NCBI GenBank assembly: GCA_024472245.1
Contig: JANBXD010000006.1
Span: 1,240,001-1,304,000, forward strand
Source of the DNA: Beauveria sp. NWAFU-1
Lineage: Eukaryota; Ascomycota; Sordariomycetes; Hypocreales; Cordycipitaceae
DNA: 64,000 bases
Direction: 5' to 3'
Numbering within the stretch: position 1 is the first letter of the stretch; each line of letters opens with the position of its first letter. Position numbers and translations under genes: made by a program. The notes under the pieces are model-generated. The model worked only from the letters and a program-made list of their open reading frames with translations. It was not told the DNA's origin and did no database searches. Below, piece by piece: positions 9,777 to 19,400 of this stretch.

Positions 9777-10490
9777 CATTTCTTACGTGGCAGCGCATGT
9801 TGGCCGTGTCAAAAAACAACCCCACGCGCGCAGGTACGATGTTTGCGCTTGAAAGTTCGCGGGCTGGGCGGGCGTTTGCCACAGAAGTGAATCTACAGTG
9901 GGGAGACAAAAATTCCGCTGTACGCGCCCGAGGCTAGTCGGACCACATTTTCAAGGCATTATTAACACATCTAAGAATATCCTGACATATCTAGGATATT
10001 CTGACACGGCTTGGATTTATAATATATCTCGATATCATCAAAATGTTTAGAAGAGGCTAACATCCAGTGTTTTTAGACTTTTCTTTCTTTTCTGTATCCC
10101 CTCTTCTCCCCTTTTCCCCTCCTTTTTTGTCTCTTCTCTCTGTTCTACTCTGTACAGTCAGCCAGCCAGCGAGGGCTTGATCCAGCCCCCCAGCCAGTCG
10201 ACGAGGGCTTGATCCCTCTTGGCAAAGGCTTGAAAAGCTTGACTAAGTCCATTATAAGCCACAGACGCTTCCGTGAGCACCTGAGTTCCCCCAATTTCTG
10301 CCCACGTCCACCGACGAAGAAGAGAGGCTTGCCAAGTAAAGATGATTCTGTCGAGGCTTGATTTCGCTCGTCGCATTCGTGGCGCAGCTGGGCCCAACCA
10401 CTGCCCCAGTCAATGACCCTGAAAGGAAGAAAAAAGCACAAGGCTACTGCGGGCGGCACCAAAGCCTGTTGCACAGCCTTGGGGGGGAGT

Positions 10491-10690
10491 CGGGATTCAG
10501 TGCCATTTCCGCTTATTACAGATTACACAGCTCCGCACTGCGTGGGACCACCCTGAATCCCGTTTTCGAGGCCATTGCTCTGCGACACCAGACGGATTTG
10601 GGCTCATACTACGCAAGGGCCATCTTGAATCCCGTTCTCGAGGGCAGTGCTTTTGCTACACCAGACGGCATTGAGCCCTTGTTGCATAAT
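10491..10690. repeat. Imperfect 72-bp tandem repeat with an inverted copy of its head
   Basis: TGAATCCCGTT..TCGAGG..CA.TGCT recurs at 10554 and 10626, a spacing of 72 bp, and both copies continue into ACACCAGACGG. The reverse complement of the head, CGGGATTCAG, sits at 10491-10500. Frames across it are open only by chance. Confidence 0.55.
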
Positions 10691-11212
10691 GTTACGTAGT
10701 TGACGCGTGTACAGGGGCCACGCTATTTCCCAGTCTGGTCTATTTCCTTTGCCTTGCTATTGTCATGGGCCCGTAATCGGCCGTGGGAAATGCCAAGTCA
10801 TCGATATCTGAAGCCACAGCGATCGACGCCTCCGTCTTGGCAGTGGGCAGTGTAGGGATTAGGGTCCCCGGGGTGCCGGGTTAGCGCTGGGTCTTGCTTC
10901 CCTGCCACCACATCTCTTCTTTGCTCGCGGTTTTCGCGGCCGCGAGGGCGAAATCAATTACTCAGTGACTTCAAACCCACCACATGACGGCGATTCGAAT
11001 TTCTGCGGCCATCGGGCTGAGCAAGACTAATGTCGTGCCCCATTCTTTCCGCATACCTGCCCCCATCCATCCGTGTGTTCAGGCGCTTAGTTCAACCTGG
11101 ATACTCTGATGCTACACCTTGTATTTATATTCAGGCTCCTCCCACCCTGTCTTTCACCCTGTCTTATTCTTCTCTTTCTCTCCACACTCAAGGATACCCT
11201 TAGCATCTCATC

Positions 11213-12942
11213 ATGGAACTGCAACTTTTAAAAGGTGGAAACCTTTACATTGCCCTCGGGGCTGTAGCCACCCTTTGGCTGCTCGCCGTAAGTTTCTTGT
11301 TCGCGGCGTCAAGGCGAGGCCAACCACTAATGACGGCATACAGAAAATAATCACAACCTTTCGCAATCCCCTCTCAAAAGTACCGGGTCCCTGGTACACG
11401 CACTTTACAGCCCTGCCGAACCAAATGTCCATGTTCAAGGGATTCACACCCGGCCACGCCCACAAGCTGCACCAAAAATACGGTACGACCACCTCCCAGT
11501 GATTTGCTCCCCCGGACAAAAGGGCCAATGAATACTAACACGACGCCAGGCCGTATTGTTCGCATCGGCCCCGACGAGATTAGCATCGCCGAGATTGACG
11601 ACATCAAAAAGGTCTATGGCCACAAGGAGACCTTTGTCAAGCACCCCGCCTACCGTGCCCTCGCGCCCAGCAAGGTCGACTCCATGTTTAACACGAGCGA
11701 CGTTGATCTGCACCGCCGCTACCGCCGCCTCTTGGCCTCGCCCATGTCCGAGTCTTCGCTCAAGTCGGCCATTCCCGACGTTTACTCGCGCGCCACCGCC
11801 GCTGTCTACAAGATGGGCGAGGAGCTCCAGTCTCGCGGCGCCATGGACGTTTACAAATGGTGGTTCTTTTTTACGACCGACACTCTCGGCGAGCTGACAT
11901 TTGGGTCTTCGTTTAACATGATTGAGAGCGGCAAGGTACGCCTACACTTGCAAACGCAACGCGCAGGGAATCTCGTGGCTAATACCTTTCTGCTTCAACA
12001 GAAGAACCAGTACTTTGAAGACATTCTCGCCGTCAACAAGTTTGGTGGCATCCGCCTGCTTGTCCCCGGCCTCACCAAGCTCGCCCAGTACATTACCATT
12101 CCCATTGTCGACAATGCCGTCGCGGGCGGCAAGCGCATGCGCGACTACGCCATGCAGTCGATTGCGCGGCAAAAAGACGCCGTCCTCTCGGGCGACGCCA
12201 AGGCCAAGGACACGCTCTTTTCCAAAGTCTTCAAGGCAAAGGACAACGACACGCTGACCGAGGAGGAGGTGACGGTCAATGCGCAGACGTACATTGTCGC
12301 CGGCTCCGACACGACCAGCAACACGCTGACGTACCTCACCTGGGCCGTGTGCCGCCGCCCCGATATTCGCGCCCGACTCGCCGCCGAGGTCGCCGCGCTG
12401 CCCGACGACTTTACCGAGGCCGACACACGCGAGCTGCGCTACCTGGAGCAGGTCGTCGCCGAGACGATGCGCCTGCACGCGGCCGCGCCGTGCTCGCTCG
12501 CCCGCGTTGTGCCCCCGGAGGGTGTCTGCCTCAGCGGCTACTACGTCGAGGGCGGCACCACTGTCGGCTGTCAGGGCTACACCATGCATCGCGATCGTGA
12601 CATTTTTCCCGAGCCTGATGAGTTCAAACCTGAGCGCTGGGAGAATCCTACAAGGGCCATGAAGGAGGCCTACATGCCCTTTGGACGCGGCGCGAGAAGT
12701 AAGTTAAGAGTTTCTCGGTTGAAAGGTTTCTAGTAACACGGGCTAACAATGATTTTCTTCTACTAGCTTGCGTCGGCTCGCATCTCGCCATGATTGAGAT
12801 TCGTCTTGGTGTCTGCCTCTTTTTCCGCCAATTCCCTAATGCCACGGTTTCCACAAAGGAGGACATGTCGGATGCTGACATGGAGTCCAAGATTTACTTT
12901 CTCAACAGCCCTGCTGGCAAGCGCTGCCTCATTGAGGGTTGA
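11213..12942 (+). CDS. Cytochrome P450 monooxygenase
   Basis: Five exons: 11213-11287, 11344-11482, 11550-11935, 12002-12698, 12767-12942. They give 490 aa, normal length for a microsomal fungal P450. The N-terminus MELQLLKGGNLYIALGAVAT.. is a membrane anchor. Next come a Pro-rich hinge (KVPGPWYTHF), the I-helix AGSDTTSN, the ExxR motif in VAETMRLHAAAP, the FKPERW motif, and the haem loop FGRGARTCVG, whose Cys is completed only after intron 4. It would need a P450 reductase and acts at the ER. The substrate cannot be read from sequence. It lies next to a secreted FAD oxidase and an NRPS-like synthetase, which suggests a secondary-metabolite role, but co-regulation is unproven. All introns are GT-AG with CTAAC-like branch sites. 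Confidence 0.92.
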
Positions 12943-14120
12943 TTGGGGAGGGTGTATAATTCTGCATATTGTTTGAATTTCTTCTTGTTTCACGATTGAT
13001 ATGTTTCTTAAAGTCGGACGGCTATTTGTATTTCTGGGACAGGGCTGCTTTATTTTTCTCATTCAACGATTTAGCCCCTCAAAAAGATGCAAGACTGTAC
13101 ATATAAGCAATGAATAAATAAAAAAGCATATAGACTCATTTTATCTACTGCTTGGACCATGTTCGTGATGAAAAATGACTGTGGTTTGATAAGCTGCAAA
13201 TATCCCATCACACGACCAACCCGGCATTAGGCGAATAACCAATTCAAGCCCCTTTCAGCATAACTTGAAACAAGATTTTAGGAAAAGGGCTGCTGGCGCC
13301 GTCGTGGTTTGACCCAACCGGCATTCATGTCCTGAATAGGCAAGTGTCATGTTGAGACTAGTAGCGCCAACTCGTCAACAATCCCCTGCTTGTCCCGCCT
13401 CGGCTTGGAATAGCGATCCGTTCTAGCCTTGCCGTGTGTTCCGAGTTCCAATTGGCGGAAAATCAATTGCTGGTGCTCTTCGTCTGAACCAGAAGTGTAT
13501 CTACGGGCGAGAAAAGTGGCGAGTTGCCACAGGCCTTGTAGCGTCGCTATCTGACTTTAGCTGACTAGACACCGTAATACTTGCACAGAAAAGCGAATAA
13601 CTGTTCCGCATAACCAACGACATGTGGCCCCAGACATGATAGTTGACTGTGAGTTGCAATTTATGAAAGAAAGACTGCAAGTATTGTGCGAGGTAAACTA
13701 GTTAGTTACACAACAAGGCTGTCAACCGACATTGCCAAGCATGCACCCGAACCGCAAAAACAACCGATGCGACTCTATCGGCGAATGACCTCGCTGTAGC
13801 CTTGCATTCCAATCAAAGTCACACGCGAAGCAGCATCGGCAACCTCGCCTGAGCTAGTCCGCCATGCCACTATCCTAGCCTGATACACCACCCCTCACGT
13901 AAGATCAGATCCCAGCACAAGTCCGCGTTCAGCACCCCAGCTGCCCCAAAATGGTCTGCATACTGATGGGACGGCGAGGATCCCCGTGATGCGAACACTA
14001 CACGGTCCTTGCCATCATGTATAAGACGAGCATGGGGCCTCTCATATTGCAGCTTCGCGGCCACGCTGAAGCCAACTCGTCCCCTCTTACACACAGTACC
14101 ATTGCAAGCAACGGCCAAAG
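12943..14120. other. Intergenic region between P450 and FAD oxidase
   Basis: 1.2 kb between two genes in the same direction. No frame, repeat or RNA gene stands out. TATAAG at 14020-14025, 96 bp before the oxidase start, is a plausible TATA element. Confidence 0.4.
14020..14025 (+). promoter_or_regulatory. TATA-like element of the FAD oxidase gene
   Basis: TATAAG about 96 bp upstream of the chosen ATG, a usual fungal distance. Position and sequence only; no transcript evidence. Confidence 0.35.
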
Positions 14121-16267
14121 ATGGCGTCCGTCACCAACACTGCGCTTCTTCTACTTTTGGCTGCCGCCGGCGAGCAAGCTGCAGCCACGCCCGCGCTTTC
14201 TCATCGCGGTCCGCCGTCATCGTGCAAGGCCTACCCCGGCGTCGCGGGCTGGCCGTCGGCCGATGCTTGGCGCGGCCTCAACAAGACGGTCGACGGTCGG
14301 CTGCTGCGGCCGACGACACTGCCCGGCGGCGTCTGCCACGCGGACCAGCCCAACTACGACGAGGCGCGGTGCGCGAGTGTCGCCGAGCAGTGGGAGACGT
14401 CCGAGTTTCACCTTGCAGACCCCGTCTCTATCATGTCCAACGTGTTTACAAACTACACCTGCCTGCCGGACCCGAGCATGCCGTGCAGCGCCGCGGGCTA
14501 CCCGGCGTATGTGATTAATGTGACGTCGTCGGCCGACGTCAAGGCCGGCGTCGACTTTGGTAAGCCTTGTTGCGGGTATTTCTTTCTTAGAGAAGAAAAA
14601 AAAAAGAAGAAAAAAATAAGCTGATGCGGCCATCTCTAACATTGTTGGGGAAAATCAAGCTCGCAGAAACAATGTGCGTCTGAATATCAAGTCGAGCGGC
14701 CATGATTTCCTCGGCCGCTCCAACGCCCCCGGCACGCTATCTCTCTGGACGCACCACCTCGACAACAGCATCCAGTACCACGCCGGCCACTTCACGCTGG
14801 CTTCTGGCCGCACATTCCACGGCAACTCTGCCACCTTTGGCAGCGCGGCCGTCATGTGGGACATTTACGCGGCGCTCGACCAGCACGGCCAGACAGTCGT
14901 GGGCGGCGGCTCCAAGACGGTCAGCGCCGGCGGATACATCACCGGCGGCGGCCACTCGATCCTCTCGCCGCGGTACGGTCTCGCCGCCGACCAGGTCATT
15001 GAGATGGAGGTCGTGACGGCTGACGGCAAGATTCAAAAGGTGAATCAGGACCAGAACCCGGACCTCTTCTGGGCTCTTTGCGGGGTAAGTCCCCGACACA
15101 ACACTCAACCACAACTTTGAAACTGTTAAAGAGAGAAAGGAGCACATTGCTAACCCCCATGTTGACAAAAGGGAGGCGGCTCTACCTTTGGCGTCGTCAC
15201 GAGCTTCACCGTCAAGACCGTCCCCAGTCCTAAAATGACCGTCGCCCAATTCGTCGCCTTTACCGTCCCGGGCTCGCCCATCCTCAGCGACCTCCTCGGC
15301 TACGTCGGCGCCCAGAGCCCCGCGCTCATGAACGCCGGCCTCTCCGGCTACGACACAATCACCCTCAACTTTTCCAACCCCGCGCCCGGCATCCCCGGCC
15401 TCCCCGACCACCTCGCCGGTTTCCAGGGCCGCCTAGCCCTTCTCGACAACGACACCCGCGGCGGCGCCGACACCGTGGCCGCGCTGTTCAAGCCCATCAA
15501 CGACACCATTCACCGGCGCTGGCCCGGCGGCCAGGCCGGCTTCTTCTACAGCACCACCGAGTACGCGTCCTTTCTCGCCTTCTTCGCCGCCAACGCCGAC
15601 ACGGAATCCGTCGGCGACAACAAGTACCTCGTGTCGCGGCTGCTAGACCGCCACGCGCTGACGAGCGACGAAAAGGCGCTGGGCGAGGCCCTGCTGTCGG
15701 GCACCGGGCCGGGCGGGTACTCGACATTCTTTCTCGTCGGCGGCAAGGGCGTGCAAGAGGCCAAGCCGGCGGGCGGCAGCAACGCCGTCAGCTCGCACTG
15801 GCGCAGCGCCTACGTTCACACAAGTATGTTTGCCAACACAAAAGCATTGTGCGCAAGGCGCTGAAACGTTTTTCGTTTTTTTTTTTCGAAACATGCCCTA
15901 ACAAAAATTGAACTAGTCACCGCCACTCAGGGCGTTCCCTTTGACAAGAAGGCCACGGATCGGAATCTCAAGGAGCTTGAAAAGGCGTGGGCGCCGGTCC
16001 GCAAAATCACGCCCTCTTCTGGTGCCTACCTCAACGAGGTAAGAAGAACTTTTTATTTTGGCAGGATTAAACGCAAAGTAGCTGACATAGAATCGTTAGG
16101 CTTCGATATTTGAGCCTAATTTTCAAGATAGCTTTTGGGGTACCAACTATCCTCGTCTTGCGCAAATCAAGAGCAAGGTCGACCCTCACGACGTCTTTTG
16201 GTGTACTCCCTGCGTCGGAAACGAGCACTGGCACCAGCTGGAGAATGGTCAGCTCTGCAGAGTATAA
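14121..16267 (+). CDS. Secreted FAD-linked oxidase (PCMH/BBE family, isoamyl-alcohol-oxidase-like)
   Basis: Exons 14121-14559, 14660-15084, 15172-15823, 15917-16038 and 16100-16267 splice to 601 aa. A signal peptide (MASVTNTALLLLLAAAGEQA) precedes a Cys-containing mature start. The FAD-binding PCMH domain has NVRLNIKSSGHDFLGRS, whose His is the expected 8-alpha-histidyl FAD attachment. It continues through GGYITGGGHSILSPRYGLAA and VVTADGKIQKV. The Cys used for a second flavin bond in plant BBEs is absent, so attachment is probably single. The C-terminal BBE segment is NYPRLAQIKSKVDPHDVFWC. Such enzymes oxidise alcohols, sugars or metabolite intermediates with O2. The gene converges on the NRPS-like gene with 232 bp between stops, so joint function is possible. 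Confidence 0.92.
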
Positions 16268-16499
16268 ATTTAAACTGTATTTCATGCCGCCAAGGGCAAG
16301 CTACACTGTCTGACCTCGCAGAGAGACTGGATAACTTCATGCTATATAATTAGACAAAACATTCTTCCAATCATCGACCTTGTAAACAAGAAAAGCAGTT
16401 TCAGCCCATCCACCTTTTCTTCCAGCTTTAACATGTATACCAAAAACAAAGATCAAGTAAAATCAAACATCAAAACCCAAACAGCTGTAAAAATCTCAT

Positions 16500-19400
16500 C
16501 TATACTGGCGTCGGCGAGTCCCAGCTAGTACTTCGCGAACCCTTGTTTACCCATCTTTCGTCAGTGCCCTCGCTCCACGGCCGCACAGGATTGCCTCGCC
16601 ATTGTGTACTTCCCGGTAGATGTTCGCCTCTCATCACGAGCGAGACCGGGTAAACTGTCGAGCCCGGGCCAATCACAGTACCAGGAAGCGACGCTGTAAG
16701 GGGACCCAGTGTAGCACCATCGCAGAGCTGGACCTCGTCCAGACGCATCAGCCGATCGTGAAACAAGTGCGTCTGCAGCAAGCTACCTCTGTTGATTGTA
16801 GCGCCGTTTCCGACGATGCAGAGATCCGCTTCGGGCAGCAGGTGGCTCTCGATCCACGTACCGTGGCCAATCTTGGCACCGAGGGCGCGGAAGAACATGG
16901 CCAGCACAGGGGTGCCGTAAAAGTAGCGCACCATGAGAGGAACGGCCAGGGACTGCAGGAATGAGTCGGCAAGTTCGTTGCGCCAGACAAAGGAGCTCCA
17001 GAGCGGATGTGTGCTGCCGGCTTTGACGTTGGGCGTCACGAGCCACTTGGCGGCAATGGTGATGATGGCGGCGAGAAACGCTGCGCCGACGAGAAAACCT
17101 CCGGAGGCGAGAATTGCCCAGACAATACCAAACCTCCACAGCATCCAGAGCGTGCCGAGACTCGCCATGGAGGGGATGACGCCATTGAGAATAAGAGGGA
17201 TGGCGCGGCAAGACTCAATCAGAGCACGAGCAAGGACCAGCTTCTTCGGGGGTGCAAATGTGAGCGCATTGTCAATGTTGGAGTCAACCTTGCGAGGGAG
17301 TGAGATGGGAGGGCGACCAAGCCAAGAGGAGCCCGTCTGCATCTGCTTCTCGCCCAGACCACCCGGCGCAGAGCCCAGCACGCCGATGAGCGAATTGGCA
17401 GGGACGCTGATGTCTGGATCTACAATTGCAGAATTGCCAAGAAACGTCTTATTTCCAACGGTCACAGGACCGAGGTGCATGCGTCCACCGCTGAGCTCAT
17501 ACGGTGCAATGAGAACATCGTCGGCAAGGAATGCATTGTCATGCACGGTGAGAAGAGACGGCATGGGCACCACGGTGGACGACTCCACGTTGCGACCAAT
17601 TTTGGCGCCCAACAGGCGCAGCCAGACGGGCGTGAATAAGCTGGCAAACATGGGAAACATGCTCGTTCGAATGTCCATCATGAGAAAATGGATAAGCCAA
17701 GCGCAAAACGCAGTCCAGCTGTGCCACGAGTGCGAGCCGGGGCGAATGCTACGGTTGGCAAGCCGCACAATGAGGACAAGAGCGGCGGTGTAGAGAAAGA
17801 TGCCAATGACTGTTCCCGGAACCGTCATTGCAATGATTCCAATGCTGAGCTGTCTAAAATCGGTGTAGTCTTTGACAATGGTGGGCATCAAGCCCCAAAT
17901 GGGAGCAAACAACAAGACGGACATGAAGTCGAGGAGCACGAGGGCAAGAGTGTAGAGAATGGCCATGCGAAAGCTTCCCGGGGTCGGTTTGAATGAGCTA
18001 TCGTGGTTGGAGCCCTGGTCCGACGAGGAAGCCGACGGCGGAAGGGGTGACTTGACGACGCCCTGGATAGAAAGACCAGGCTCAACAGTGGCATACGGCT
18101 CGATGACAGAGTTGGGCATGAGCATGGTGCGCGCTCCGACTCTAGCACCCTCACCCACAGTAATGCTGCCGACATGCAACACGTCACCGTCGAGCCAGTA
18201 GCCAGCAATGTCCACCTCGGGCTCGAGGGCAGCGCCGTCGCCAAAGCTAGCCAGTCCAGTCGTGGGCGCGAGGGTATGCAGCTGCACATCGCGACCGACA
18301 TGGCAGCCCATGAGCCAAGCGTGCCACCGGGCCCAATTGGTACCGGCCATGGCCGTCAGCCTGCCAAGTCCAACAACCCTGTCCGCGGTCCAGAGGCGAA
18401 GATGCGTCAGGCCGGCGCGGCGATACTCGCCCGGACGAATGCCAATGGTGATGGAGCGCACAATCATGACAGTCGTCAGGAGACGGCCCGGCAGCGTCAT
18501 GAAGACGACCCAGAGCACAATCACAGCGGACCAAGGCAGCGCGTGTCTCGTCGCCCAGTAGTCTCCTTTAAATATTGCTTGAAAAATCTTCTGGGACATG
18601 AACAGCGGCGTCATGAGACGGAGGCCCTCGATGAGAAAAGCGGCAATGAGGACGATGCTCTGGATAAAAATGACCCAGCGCGGGCTGAGCTTGACCTCGC
18701 GCGTCACAATAGTGGTGCCCAGCAGCTCGTCAATGCGCTCTGTCATGGCAGACAGGGTTGGGTGCTCGTAGATGTCCGCCACGGACAAGGTGTGGCATTT
18801 CTGGCGCAGCTGAGAGACCAGCTGCGCGGCGGCCAGGCTGGTGCCACCGAGCTCAAAGAAGTTGGACTCTGGTAACGCGCCAGATGCGCCAAGGACTGCG
18901 CGCCACTGGCTGGACACCCAGCCCATGGTACTTCCCTCGGCGGTTGCAGCCGAGGATGACTCGGGCGGTGGCCACGGAAGGGCTTTGCGGTCAACCTTGC
19001 CAGAGGTGCGAACAGGAATATTGTCGACGGTGATGAGCATAGGAATCAAAGTTGGGGGTAAGACACGTTTCAGGAAGCTCCTATCCGACGTGGTGGCGGC
19101 ACTGCTGTCCCTCACCACATATCCGACGAGGACCTGATTGCCCGTGTCGGTGCGCCGAATGGCGCTAGCAGCACCCTTTACACCGGGTAGTGTCATCATG
19201 GCCGCATCGATTTCACCGAGTTCAATGCGTCGGCCACCCAGCTTAATTTGCTCATCATTCCGGCCAACGAACAAGAGGCCGTCCTTTTCGGCGCGCACCA
19301 AGTCGCCGCTGCAGTAGGCGCGCTCGCCGCCAAAGGCTGGGGACGGTGTAAATTTGACCTTGTCCTTTTCGAGGTCCAAATAGCGAGCCATGCCGACACC

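Larger units (their letters stand above)
9443..9877. repeat. Diverged direct duplication, 30-bp cores at 9443-9472 and 9848-9877
   Basis: The two 30-bp cores, each starting CTTGAAAGTTCG, differ at three sites, all transitions (C/T or G/A). Similarity continues weakly downstream: TACGCGC..GAGGC and CCACATTTT.AAGGCA blocks recur in the same order after both cores. This looks like two copies of one element separated by about 405 bp. Transition-only differences in the core are compatible with RIP-type mutation, but three sites prove nothing. Confidence 0.6.
8857..11212. other. Repeat-rich intergenic region, probably old mobile-element debris
   Basis: 2.4 kb without a supported gene. It holds CCTAGGTA tandem units, an imperfect inverted repeat (9653-9776), a 30-bp dispersed duplication (9443 and 9848), a doubled CAGCCAGCCAGCGAGG motif (about 9258 and 10160), a 72-bp imperfect tandem repeat (10554-10690), and many short palindromes. 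The last 100 bp (TATTTATA near 11120) is the probable P450 promoter. Confidence 0.6.

Noticed and set aside
16933..17793. 286-codon plus-strand frame
   Set aside because: Antisense to the membrane/beta-helix part of the synthetase; no motifs.
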